A stretch of 64,000 bases of DNA from assembly GCA_035516965.1 (NCBI GenBank), contig DATIZR010000040.1, positions 62,001-126,000 of the forward strand. Direction: 5' to 3'. The notes beneath the pieces are model-generated. The model ran no database searches. It worked only from the letters and a program-made list of their open reading frames with translations, and was not told where the DNA came from. Made by a program: the position numbers and the translations under genes. Positions 6,901-16,753 of this stretch are shown here, in pieces (the stretch's first letter is position 1; every line of letters begins with the position of its first letter). This DNA comes from Nitrospirota bacterium. GTDB taxonomy: Bacteria > Nitrospirota > UBA9217.

Positions 6901-9487
6901 TATACCACTTGATCTTGAGGATCTCTGCGAACTGTATCAGACTGCCCGGGTGGGCAGGCAGGTTGAGGCCGAGCAGTTTCAAGCCCTCACTGCCGTATTC
7001 CAGCGCTTCTGCAGACCTGCCCCTGTTCTGCGACAGGGCGGTCTTGATGCTATACGCCTCCGCTTTTTCCCGGTTCGTTCTAACATTCTTCAGGATCACA
7101 TCAAAGAGTTTCTCTGCTCCCTCGAAATTACAGTTGAGATACCGGCACTCCGAACACTCCATGAACAGATCAAGGGTCAATGCATATTGCTCCCGCCAGC
7201 TGTCCAAGGCAAGGAGATCGATCCCTTTTGACAGATACCTTTCCGCCGCCGCATAGGCGGTCGACGCTTTTGCCTTTTTCCCGGCCATGAGATTCAGTGC
7301 CGCAAGTTCGTACTTTTCAGCCTGATCGGTTATCAGCTCGGCCCCTGCGTTCAATTGGTCGGCTATATAAAAAACTTTTGCATGTACGTTTTCTTTTTTT
7401 GTTTGCCGCAAGACGAGATAGCCGATCTTATAGTGGATATTCTTTTTCTCTTCGCCGGGGATCAGGGAGTAGGCAGCTTCCTGGATCCGGTCGTGGAAAA
7501 ACAGGAAGTTCTCATTTGCGGGTATGACGAGCCCCTCCCGTAGGGCTTGGTTGAGGTCCGCCAATGCCTGGTCGGATGATTTGTCATACACAATCGCCAG
7601 GGTTTCCAGATCAAACCGGTTCCCGATACATGAAGCCAGCTTTAGTATTTCCTGGGTCGCGGTCGAAAGCTTGCTGATTTTTCCCACCAGGAGATCGACC
7701 ACATTATCGGTAACGTTGAGATGACTGATTTCATCAATGCTCCATCTCCAGCCATGCATGGCTTCGTAGACGAGCATCTTTTCCTCATAGAAGACCTTCA
7801 ACATCTGGCTCACAAAGAAGGGACTTCCTCCCGTTTTTTGATAGACGATCCGGGCCAAGGGTTCGGACTGTCCAGGGGAGCACCTGAGCGTATCAACGAT
7901 CAATTGATTCACATGCTCAACGGTTAAGGAGGGCAGGTTAATGCTCGTAACGTTCACGCCTCCCGCTGAGAGTTCGTCGAACAGGAGCAGCAACGGATGG
8001 CCGGCTTTGACTTCATTATCACGATAGGCCCCGATGACAAAGAAATGTTTAATGTTAGGATCGGTGATCAGGATCTTTATCAGGTTTAGACTGGCCAGAT
8101 CAACCCACTGCAGATCATCCAGGAAGAGGACCAGGGGATGCCCTTTCTCTGCAAATGCTCCGACAAATCTCTGAATGACCCTGTTAAACCGGTTCAGCGC
8201 TTCGGTGGGCCCCGCGTGGGACAGCGCCGGCTGCTTGCCGATGATGAGCTCAACCTCGGGGATCACATCAACGATTATCTGCCCATTGACACCGAGGGCT
8301 TGCGTGAGCCGTTCTTTCCAGAGGTGGACCCGTTCTTCACTCTCGGTCAGTATCTGCCTGATAAGAGTCTTGACGGCCAGAATGACGGCACTGTACGGCA
8401 CGTTTTTCTTCAGTTGATCATATTTGCCCGAAATGAAATAGCCTCTCTGCGCAAGGATCGGCTTGTGGATCTCATTGATCAGGGCTGTTTTGCCTATGCC
8501 CGCATGGCCGGTCACGAGCAGGAGCTCGGTGGTTCCCTGCCGTATCCGATCAAACGCAGCCATCAGGCTCTCAATCTGGCGCTCCCGGCCGTACAACTTC
8601 TGGGACAGAGTGAACGTCTGAGGGATGTCACGGGTGCCGAGTTCAAAGCGTTCGACCCGGCCGTCATTGTTCAACTGGGCCAGACAGGTTTGAAGGTCTG
8701 CCTCCAAACCGTATCCGCTCTGGTACCGGTCCTCGGCGTTCTTCGCAATGAGCTTCATGACGATGTCTGAGACAGCCGAAGGAATACCGGTCTTGACCTT
8801 GCTCGGATATTCCGGCTCCATGGCAATATGGCTGTGAATAAGCGCCAGGGCGTCGGTCGCTTTGAAAGGGAGTTCCCCGGTCAACAGTTGATAGAACACT
8901 ACACCCAGGGAATAAAAATCCGTCCGGTAATCAACGGACCGATTCATGCGGCCTGTTTGTTCGGGAGACATGTAGGCGAGGCTGCCGCCTGACAGGTCAG
9001 GGCGGTGCTCCTGCCCGAGCAAGGACGACATGCTGAAGTTGGTGATCTTGACCTGTCCGGTGTCCGGATTGACGATGATGTTGGAGGGCCTGATATTTTT
9101 GTGAATAATCTGGCTTTGATGCAGTTCGCTCAGTATCTTCGAGACCCGGATTGCCAGGTCTAGAAAAACCTGCAGTGGTGCCCCTCTTTGATTGAGGAGG
9201 CTTTTCAGTGATACGCCGCCGAAATCTTCGAGGATCAACACCGGACCGCAGTCTGAGGCAACCATTCCGTAGGGTCTGACAATGCCTTCCAGTCCCAGGG
9301 ACTTCGATAACTCATATTCGTGCCGGAGCGCCTCGATGTTTTCAGCGGTCAGTTGTTCGGGCCGAAGCGTCTTAATGGTGACCGGCTTCTTTTCGTCAAC
9401 GTTCCATCCATGGTAAACGATCGCTCGGTTACCTTCGTAGAGCTGGCGTAAGACCTTGTATCCAGGGATCGTGATCATATGTTGCAT
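3998..9487 (-). CDS. Trifunctional Ser/Thr kinase-like / AAA ATPase / sensor histidine kinase
   Basis: A 1829-residue signalling protein. Order: kinase-like domain (about 9-275), Orc1/AAA-type ATPase with Walker A GHAGIGKT (327-334) and Walker B LFLDD (454-458), a long helical TPR-like region (about 650-1200), GAF (about 1260-1420), PAS (about 1450-1570), coiled coil, HisKA_3-type dimerisation helix with His near 1638 in MDIHDGIGG, and HATPase with N-box REALTNVIKHA and G-box DNGQG. The kinase keeps Lys39 of VAIK but reads HKN (Asn131) where HRD has the catalytic Asp and NFS (150-152) where DFG stands, so it may be a pseudokinase. The histidine kinase half belongs to the NarL/DegS type, yet no response regulator is adjacent. 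No membrane segment is evident; a cytoplasmic sensor is likely. Base composition is lower in GC than its neighbours. Confidence 0.93.
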   Translation of the reverse strand: MQHMITIPGYKVLRQLYEGNRAIVYHGWNVDEKKPVTIKTLRPEQLTAENIEALRHEYELSKSLGLEGIVRPYGMVASDCGPVLILEDFGGVSLKSLLNQRGAPLQVFLDLAIRVSKILSELHQSQIIHKNIRPSNIIVNPDTGQVKITNFSMSSLLGQEHRPDLSGGSLAYMSPEQTGRMNRSVDYRTDFYSLGVVFYQLLTGELPFKATDALALIHSHIAMEPEYPSKVKTGIPSAVSDIVMKLIAKNAEDRYQSGYGLEADLQTCLAQLNNDGRVERFELGTRDIPQTFTLSQKLYGRERQIESLMAAFDRIRQGTTELLLVTGHAGIGKTALINEIHKPILAQRGYFISGKYDQLKKNVPYSAVILAVKTLIRQILTESEERVHLWKERLTQALGVNGQIIVDVIPEVELIIGKQPALSHAGPTEALNRFNRVIQRFVGAFAEKGHPLVLFLDDLQWVDLASLNLIKILITDPNIKHFFVIGAYRDNEVKAGHPLLLLFDELSAGGVNVTSINLPSLTVEHVNQLIVDTLRCSPGQSEPLARIVYQKTGGSPFFVSQMLKVFYEEKMLVYEAMHGWRWSIDEISHLNVTDNVVDLLVGKISKLSTATQEILKLASCIGNRFDLETLAIVYDKSSDQALADLNQALREGLVIPANENFLFFHDRIQEAAYSLIPGEEKKNIHYKIGYLVLRQTKKENVHAKVFYIADQLNAGAELITDQAEKYELAALNLMAGKKAKASTAYAAAERYLSKGIDLLALDSWREQYALTLDLFMECSECRYLNCNFEGAEKLFDVILKNVRTNREKAEAYSIKTALSQNRGRSAEALEYGSEGLKLLGLNLPAHPGSLIQFAEILKIKWYIRRRKADDLVLLPEMRDPARQVITQILISMAPAAYFSDKNLLSLIMLKVFTITLRYGRTNAAPLGYATYGLILSAVLGKYQRGYELADLAVHLSNQQHDLSLRSQCDFILAGFVNHWVRHLSTSVGLFIDGHISGLESGNFVYAGYCAGVHTFTSLVKGDHLKDVQQLAESYLEVLEQIQNEDMLLSVTAFHRTIQALRGLTKGPTTFDSDHFDEGELVRKLNTYDRQFVLSIYRILKLPLLFLFDDFASALEMSEELQKDRDHLLGMYYLPHHNFYYSLTLTALYPTGDSRDKRSYWNRLKKNQKTMKTWANNCHANYLHKYSLVAAEMARLKGKYQQAEDLYDQAIKLARENEFVQEEAIANELAARFHLTRAREHVARAYLMEALSCYEKWGATAKVKQLEDKYATLFASTAQLFSNPVSVRTISAERSEQLPPTGSSALDLTAVLKSSQAISREISLDRLLRELMKIVMENAGARRGLLILERDGRLYLEAEGRAENGAFFVLRSLPVEGSRVLAESVVHYTARTLEAVVLNDAENEGMFTHDPYIIDQASKSILCTPIINKRRLTGILYLENDLTSHAFTPSRVEILDALSSQIAISLENATLYEESRSAKESLQESEQKFRTLAETMRSGIVIYREDAFLYVNPATESITGYSRDEFPAMDFSSIIHPDYLDLVRERAADRLAGRPLPEQYEFKIVRKDGEDRWVLATARRIEYGREKAMIATLLDVTDQKKAEQEQLRLHEENVRHYREKIDEEQRHQREKENILMDIHDGIGGITTNIGLLSEVARKALSRGDIKNSLDTISSLAREGTTEIRSLMFSLDSRDHSWRSLAAEMNSHGAKTFQPHAIAFEMITEIENTAAEPGGLLFLHLFRIYREALTNVIKHARATRVTVRLRVDQERLVLAVQDNGQGCDEAAIVGKGRGVNNMKRRASELGGSVTITAAEGMCISLEIPLSRISHS

Positions 9488-9588
9488 CCCTCTTCTTCCG
9501 CTCGGCCTGGCGGGTAGGAGACGATGTCGCTCTCAGCGAGTTCATAAGGAGAATAGGCTGGAATAACCAAAATATCGCAATGTACGCA

Positions 9589-9616
9589 GTATTACAAACT
9601 GGTTTTCTACTGTCAA
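9589..9616 (-). promoter_or_regulatory. Candidate sigma70 promoter of the sensor kinase gene
   Basis: On the minus strand a consensus TTGACA (complement of 9611-9616) is followed after 16 bases by TAATAC (complement of 9589-9594). The -35 is perfect, the -10 weak. It would give a leader of about 95 bases. Confidence 0.4.
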
Positions 9617-9730
9617 GTCAAATAAGTGTTCCGGACCTTCTCGTTTCCACTGAAGACCTCGCACCAGCGGCCCAATGCAGCCTGATTTGATCGTTTGCAT
9701 CACTTTTCCCTTGCTTTCCTCTTCCTGCTG

Positions 9731-9745
9731 TGTTACAAAGTAACA
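9731..9745. repeat. Short perfect palindrome TGTTACAAAGTAACA
   Basis: Two six-base arms around AAA, lying 20 bases before the hairpin that precedes rimP. It has the size of a dimeric repressor site; no regulator can be named. Confidence 0.4.
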
Positions 9746-9765
9746 ACACTCTCGGAAATCTCGTG

Positions 9766-9796
9766 AAGAGTGGGCATCTTTTGCCCACTCTTTTTA
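9766..9796 (+). terminator. Terminator-like hairpin immediately before rimP (possible attenuator)
   Basis: Perfect ten-base stem AAGAGTGGGC (9766-9775) and GCCCACTCTT (9783-9792), seven-base loop, then a T-tract to 9795. The rimP ribosome site GGGGGA begins five bases later. No gene ends just upstream on this strand, since the neighbour is divergent, so the hairpin looks like a leader attenuator rather than the end of an operon. Confidence 0.75.
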
Positions 9797-9809
9797 TTTG
9801 GGGGAAACA

Positions 9810-10274
9810 ATGTCCGATGCCGAGGACCGGATACGGCAGGTGCTCGACCCGATACTGCGGTCGCTGGGGCTGGACCTCTGGGAACTGGAGTTCCAGAAAT
9901 CCGGGCCCAAGTGGCTTCTCCGGGTCTACATCGACCGGGAGATAGGCGGTGGCGTGACGCTGGGCGACTGCGAGGCGGTGAGCAGGGACCTGGGCACGGC
10001 GCTCGATGTGGAGGACTTCATCCAGCATGCATACACACTCGAGGTGTCGTCGCCCGGGCTTGACCGTACGCTGACGAAACCGGAGCACTTCATCCGCTTC
10101 ACCGGCCTGGCGGTCAAGATAAAGACCTATCAGCCGATCGACAAGGAAAAGGTGTTCAAAGGAAAGCTGCGGGGCATTCTTGATACCTTCGTGAGAGTGG
10201 AGGTCGCAGAGGGAGAGATCCTGGCGATACCACTCAGCAATATCGCGAAGGCCTCGCTCGAGGTTGAGTTTTAG
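9810..10274 (+). CDS. rimP: Ribosome maturation factor RimP
   Basis: Needed for assembly of the 30S subunit. Protein of 154 residues with the N-terminal RimP domain (LGLDLWELEFQ ... WLLRVYIDRE ... LEVSSPGLDRTL) and the C-terminal SH3-like barrel ending in IPLSNIAKASLEVEF. The SSPGLDRPL-type motif is the family hallmark and is clear. Start: the ATG at 9810 has GGGGGA five bases before it; an in-frame TTG at 9798 would lie inside the hairpin's T-tract region and is less likely. It opens the rimP-nusA-infB operon as in most bacteria. Confidence 0.95.
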   Translation: MSDAEDRIRQVLDPILRSLGLDLWELEFQKSGPKWLLRVYIDREIGGGVTLGDCEAVSRDLGTALDVEDFIQHAYTLEVSSPGLDRTLTKPEHFIRFTGLAVKIKTYQPIDKEKVFKGKLRGILDTFVRVEVAEGEILAIPLSNIAKASLEVEF

Positions 10275-10420
10275 CGAGACAGTTGGGGCGCAGATTGATG
10301 CAGTTAAAGGCGGATTAACCGGACAGGACGCATATCGTGTCTGAGAAAAAATCTTAATTCATCCGCGTGTATCCGCGCAGTGTTTTTTGATTTTGTGTAT
10401 TCATTTTCAGGAGGAAAGCA

Positions 10421-11749
10421 ATGAGCCAGGAATTGATCCAGGTGATCGATCAGATCAGCAAGGAGAAGGGAATCTCGAAGGAGATGGTGGTCGAGGCCGT
10501 CGAATCGGCGCTCGTGAGCGCGGCCAAGAAGAAGTACGGAACGCAGCGGATCGCGGTCCAGATCGACCCGAAGCGCGGTGATATCATCATGTACGCCTAC
10601 AAGAAGGTGGTCCCCGAGGTCGCCAACGCCGAGGAGGAGATCACGCTGGCGGAGGCGATCGAGCTCTTCCCCGAGGCCCAGTTGGACGGCGAGGTCCCGC
10701 TCCAGGTGCAGTTCGAGGGGTTCGGCCGCATTGCGGCCCAGACCGCGCGCCAGGTGATCGTGCAGAAGGTGCGTGAGGCCGAGCGCGACGTGATCCTGAA
10801 GGAATTCAACGACAAGATCGGCCAGTTGGTCAACGGCATCGTGCTGCGCCATGAGAAGGGCGCCTACTATATCGACCTGGGAAAGACCGAAGCCGTGCTG
10901 CCCGCGCGCGAGCAGGTGCCCCGAGAGAGCTACCGCAGAGGAGACCGGGTCAGGGCCTTTGTGCTTGAAGTGCGGGACACCTCCAAGGGACCGCAGGTCG
11001 TGCTTTCCCGGGCAAATCCCGACTTCGTCTCCCGGCTCTTCGAGATGGAAGTGCCGGAGATCTATGAGAACATCGTCGAGGTCAAGGGCGTCGTCCGTGA
11101 AGCGGGGGACCGAACGAAGATCGCCGTGGTATCCAAGGACTCCCAGGTGGACCCGGTGGGCGCGTGCGTCGGCATGAAGGGTTCGCGGGTGCAGGCCGTC
11201 GTGCGCGAGCTCCGTGGCGAGAAGATCGATATCATCCCGTGGTCCGAGGACCCGCGCATCTACATTGCGAAGGCGCTCAGCCCGGCCGTGGTCGAGAAGG
11301 TCGGTGTGACCGAGGAGGACCGGTCGGCGCTTGCCGTGGTCGCCGACAGTCAGCTGTCGCTCGCGATCGGTAAGAAGGGCCAGAACGTCAGGCTCGCGGC
11401 GAAGCTGACGGGCTGGAAGATCGACATCCTGAGCGAGTCCGAATACGACCAGGAGCGCCAGAAAGAACGCGAACAGGAGATCGAGGCGGCCATCGTCGAG
11501 GAGACGCGCAAGATGGCCGAGGAGACCGAGGCTGCCGAGACCCTCGAGGCCGAAGCGGCAGCCGCCGACGAACTGACCGCGATCGAGGGCGTGGGGCCCA
11601 AGACCGCCCAGGCCCTCCGTGAGGCCGGTTACGATACCATTGCGAAGGTGGCGGCCATGGCTGACGAGGAGATCCTTGCCGTGCCGGGGATCGGTGAAAA
11701 GACGGCACAGAAGATTCTCGATGCCGCGCGCGCCCATGTGAAGAAGTAA
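10421..11749 (+). CDS. nusA: Transcription termination/antitermination factor NusA
   Basis: Binds RNA polymerase and nascent RNA to control pausing, termination and antitermination. Protein of 442 residues. N-terminal polymerase-binding domain (1-125), S1 domain (about 135-200), KH1 with GMKG near 251, KH2 with GKKG near 315, and a C-terminal helix-hairpin-helix region (about 385-442, IEGVGPKTAQ and VPGIGEKTAQ) in place of the two acidic repeats of E. coli. Start ATG follows CAGGAGG. A 146-base spacer separates it from rimP and holds a degenerate CATCCGCG repeat also seen before hemB. Confidence 0.97.
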   Translation: MSQELIQVIDQISKEKGISKEMVVEAVESALVSAAKKKYGTQRIAVQIDPKRGDIIMYAYKKVVPEVANAEEEITLAEAIELFPEAQLDGEVPLQVQFEGFGRIAAQTARQVIVQKVREAERDVILKEFNDKIGQLVNGIVLRHEKGAYYIDLGKTEAVLPAREQVPRESYRRGDRVRAFVLEVRDTSKGPQVVLSRANPDFVSRLFEMEVPEIYENIVEVKGVVREAGDRTKIAVVSKDSQVDPVGACVGMKGSRVQAVVRELRGEKIDIIPWSEDPRIYIAKALSPAVVEKVGVTEEDRSALAVVADSQLSLAIGKKGQNVRLAAKLTGWKIDILSESEYDQERQKEREQEIEAAIVEETRKMAEETEAAETLEAEAAAADELTAIEGVGPKTAQALREAGYDTIAKVAAMADEEILAVPGIGEKTAQKILDAARAHVKK

Positions 11750-11773
11750 AACGCGGCGGAGGGCCGGATTGAT

Positions 11774-12358
11774 ATGAAACACGGACCGGAGCGGACCTGC
11801 ATAGGGTGCAGGGGCGTCTTCCCGAAGGATGAGGTCGTGAGGATCGTGGCAGGTTCAGACGGCACGGTTGTCCTGGACTACCGCGAAAAGCTGCCCGGTC
11901 GTGCAGTCTATGTCTGTCCCAAGCGGGCATGCATCGAGGGCGCGATGAGCAAGGAGGCCCTGTCGCGGTCGCTTAAGCTCAGGATCAAGTCGCCGTCGGC
12001 GTCAGAATTCACGGCGATGCTCGTTTCGGCCATTAACGGCAAAGTCAGAGCTCTCATTTTCATGTCGGCCAAGTCGGGGAAATTGGCGGCAGGGTATTCA
12101 GCGGTGCAGGACGCTCTGGAAAAAGGCCGAATCGAAATGCTGATCTGGGCCCAAGATCTGTCGGACGGCACGAGGGAAAAGCTCCAGCAGGCGGGGGCAG
12201 CGTCCCTCCGCCAGGCAACGATGCTGAGCCGTGACGACATGGGGGAGATGCTGGGCCGGGAGCTGGTCGGGGTCATTGCCCTGCTTGACCGGGGCCTTGC
12301 AAATGCTGTCTGGAACGAGGCCGGGAGATTAAATAGCTTGATAAATAACGGTGAGTAG
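11774..12358 (+). CDS. YlxR (DUF448) fused to an L7Ae/YlxQ-like RNA-binding domain
   Basis: Protein of 194 residues. The N-terminal 90 residues are a YlxR domain: RTCIGCRG with Cys9 and Cys12, PGRAVYVCPKRAC, and KEALSRSLK. The C-terminal half (about 95-175) resembles L7Ae-type proteins, which bind kink-turn RNA: SAKSGKLAAGYSAV ... EMLIWAQDLS ... MGEMLGRELVGVIAL. In Firmicutes YlxR and YlxQ are separate adjacent genes in this same nusA-infB interval; here they form one chain. YlxR has been linked to RNase P and tRNA processing in some bacteria; the role here is inferred from position only. Confidence 0.88.
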   Translation: MKHGPERTCIGCRGVFPKDEVVRIVAGSDGTVVLDYREKLPGRAVYVCPKRACIEGAMSKEALSRSLKLRIKSPSASEFTAMLVSAINGKVRALIFMSAKSGKLAAGYSAVQDALEKGRIEMLIWAQDLSDGTREKLQQAGAASLRQATMLSRDDMGEMLGRELVGVIALLDRGLANAVWNEAGRLNSLINNGE

Positions 12359-12399
12359 AGTAATATACTTTCGCTTAACTTGTTGGGGGTACGAGATTA

Positions 12400-14979
<2,580 letters not shown>

Positions 14980-15017
14980 AAGTGCGTCGTCGCGGCATCG
15001 TCCGGTTGACAGAGATC

Positions 15018-15299
15018 ATGTTTATCGGTGTTTGTACTTTTGAACTGCATGTGCCCGACAGCGGCTCGCTCAAGACGAAGAGACAGTCGCTTCGCAGCCT
15101 GAAGGACAGGATCCGGAACAGGTTCAATGTCTCCGTTGCGGAAGTCGGAGACAACGACTTGTGGCAGAAAGCGTCCCTCGCAGTCGCGGCCGTGAGTAAC
15201 GATAGATCCCACCTCAATCAGACGATGGACCATGTCATGAACCTGGTCCGCGCCGTTCCCGAACTGAGCCTCCTGGACTATCATATAGAGATTTTTTAA
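15018..15299 (+). CDS. ylxP: YlxP-like protein (DUF503)
   Basis: Protein of 93 residues in the usual YlxP position between infB and rbfA. It begins MFIGVCTFELHVPDSGSLK and contains KRQSLRSLKDRIRNRFNVSVAEV, the family signature. The function is unknown; conserved linkage suggests a ribosome-biogenesis role. I placed the start at this ATG because the conserved family sequence begins there; an upstream in-frame GTG at 14982 would add twelve Arg-rich residues without a better ribosome site. Confidence 0.9.
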   Translation: MFIGVCTFELHVPDSGSLKTKRQSLRSLKDRIRNRFNVSVAEVGDNDLWQKASLAVAAVSNDRSHLNQTMDHVMNLVRAVPELSLLDYHIEIF

Positions 15300-15381
15300 G
15301 AGAACAGAGCAGAAGGCAGAGCGCAGAGAACGGGCAAGCATCTGCGGCTTTTCGTCTGTCCTCTGGGTTTCGACCATTCCT

Positions 15382-15759
15382 ATGTCAAAACCGTCATTTA
15401 AAAGAGCCGACCGGGTGGGCGATCAGGTCAAGCATGAGATCGCCGACATCCTGATGCGCAAGATCAAGGACCCGAGGATCGGTTTCGTCACCGTTACGGA
15501 CGTTGACGTTGCCGACGACCTCAGGAACGCGACGGTCTACGTGAGCATTTACGGCAGCGATGCCGAAAAACAGGAATCACTCAAGGGATTGCGGAGCGCG
15601 GCAGCGTTCATCCGGTCGGAGTTGGGCAGGCGGATGAGGATGCGGTACGTGCCCGAGCTGTCGATCCGCTTCGACGCCACGGTGGAGCGCGGTGCGCATA
15701 TCATGGAGCTCCTGCGCCAGATCGAGGAAAAAGAAAAGAAAGACCACGGGGATGAGTAG
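15382..15759 (+). CDS. rbfA: Ribosome-binding factor A
   Basis: Helps late 30S maturation, binding near the 5' end of 16S rRNA. Protein of 125 residues with the KH-like RbfA fold: RVGDQVKHEIADILMRKIKDPRIGFV, then VTVTDVDVADDLRNATVYVS and LRMRYVPEL-type core followed by HIMELLRQIEEKEKK. Start is the ATG after an 82-base spacer rich in purines and CAGAG repeats. It overlaps nrnA by eight bases, so the two are translationally coupled. Confidence 0.96.
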   Translation: MSKPSFKRADRVGDQVKHEIADILMRKIKDPRIGFVTVTDVDVADDLRNATVYVSIYGSDAEKQESLKGLRSAAAFIRSELGRRMRMRYVPELSIRFDATVERGAHIMELLRQIEEKEKKDHGDE

Positions 15760-16753
15760 CGTGTCCGACATCGCAGCTGCGCTGCGACGCGCAAACAGCA
15801 TACTCCTGTCGGTGCACAAGAGCCCCGATGGGGACGCGCTCGGTTCGCAGCTCGCGCTGAAACTCGCCCTCGAGAAGCTGGGAAAGTCGGTGACTGCCCA
15901 GAACATAGACCCCGTACCCGAGATCTACCGCTTCCTGCCGGCTTCGGAGACGATTCTGACGGGAGGCCGCATCGAGGGCAGGTACGATGCCATCGTAGTG
16001 CTTGATTGCGATCCGCCCCGCACGGGACTGTTCGACAGCGGGTGCCCGGCGGATGTGCTTATCAACATCGATCACCATGTTACGAATCCGGATGAGTGGA
16101 TGCTGAGCCTGATCGATCCCCACGCTGCAGCCACGGGAGAAATGGTCCATGCGGTCATTGTGGAGCTCGGCGTTCCGATCGATCGCGACATGGCCCTCTG
16201 CCTGTATACGTCTATCTTCACGGATACCGGGTCATTCCGGTATACGAATACGAGCGCCAAGAGCATGCGCATCGCCGCGGACATGATTGAAGCGGGTGCC
16301 GATCCGTGGCTGGTGACCGAGAATGTGTACGAGTCCTTCGCCTACCGCAGACTGAAGCTGCTCGGCACGGTCCTTGCCGGCATGGAGCGAAGCGAGGACG
16401 GCCGTATCGCCTGGGTTGTGGTCACCGAGGAGCTGTTCCGCTCGAACGGTGCGACGGCGGAAGACACGGAGAATTTCGTGAATTTCGTCCGTTCCACGAA
16501 GGGAGTGGAGGTAGCGGTCCTGTTCCGCCAGACTGCTGAGGCGCAATACAAGATAAGCCTGCGATCAAAAGGCCGCATTGACCTCTCGACGCTTGCCCGT
16601 GCGCTCGGCGGGGGGGGGCATGCGAACGCCGCCGGGGCCGTTTTGGACGGCACCCTTGGCGAGGTCCGGAAAACGGTCATCGATGAAGTTGCCGCCGCCA
16701 TCAGTGCGCAGCTCGGCAGCGGGAACGCGGTTGAACATGGAAGGCATTCTTAA
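15752..16753 (+). CDS. nrnA: DHH-family bifunctional oligoribonuclease / PAP phosphatase (NrnA)
   Basis: Degrades very short RNAs (nanoRNA) and dephosphorylates 3'-phosphoadenosine 5'-phosphate in characterised relatives. Protein of 333 residues. Metal-binding motifs are complete: HKSPDGDALGSQ (Asp26, Asp28), VLDCDPP (Asp85), and the name-giving Asp107-His108-His109 in NIDHHV. The DHHA1 substrate domain ends with GGGGHANAAG. The start ATG overlaps the rbfA stop; GTG at 15761 is an alternative. It overlaps truB by 17 bases. Gene order rbfA-nrnA-truB is widespread. Confidence 0.94.
   Translation: MSSVSDIAAALRRANSILLSVHKSPDGDALGSQLALKLALEKLGKSVTAQNIDPVPEIYRFLPASETILTGGRIEGRYDAIVVLDCDPPRTGLFDSGCPADVLINIDHHVTNPDEWMLSLIDPHAAATGEMVHAVIVELGVPIDRDMALCLYTSIFTDTGSFRYTNTSAKSMRIAADMIEAGADPWLVTENVYESFAYRRLKLLGTVLAGMERSEDGRIAWVVVTEELFRSNGATAEDTENFVNFVRSTKGVEVAVLFRQTAEAQYKISLRSKGRIDLSTLARALGGGGHANAAGAVLDGTLGEVRKTVIDEVAAAISAQLGSGNAVEHGRHS

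Larger units (their letters stand above)
9488..9809. other. Divergent intergenic region between the sensor kinase and rimP
   Basis: Holds a candidate minus-strand promoter (9589-9616), a perfect short palindrome (9731-9745) and a terminator-like hairpin (9766-9796), each listed separately. No coding frame is supported. A plus-strand promoter for rimP must lie before the hairpin, but none is clear; TTGCTT with TACAAA at 17 bases is the weak best guess. Confidence 0.6.

Noticed and set aside
8138-8770. A 210-codon plus-strand frame inside the sensor kinase gene
   Set aside because: It lies over the AAA Walker region of the minus-strand protein and has no recognisable domain.
10304-11782. A 492-codon open frame antisense to nusA
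   Set aside because: Same mirror effect; NusA domains are clear on the plus strand.
15300-15381. Small RNA or attenuator between ylxP and rbfA
   Set aside because: The spacer is purine-rich with CAGAG repeats but has no stable hairpin or T-tract.
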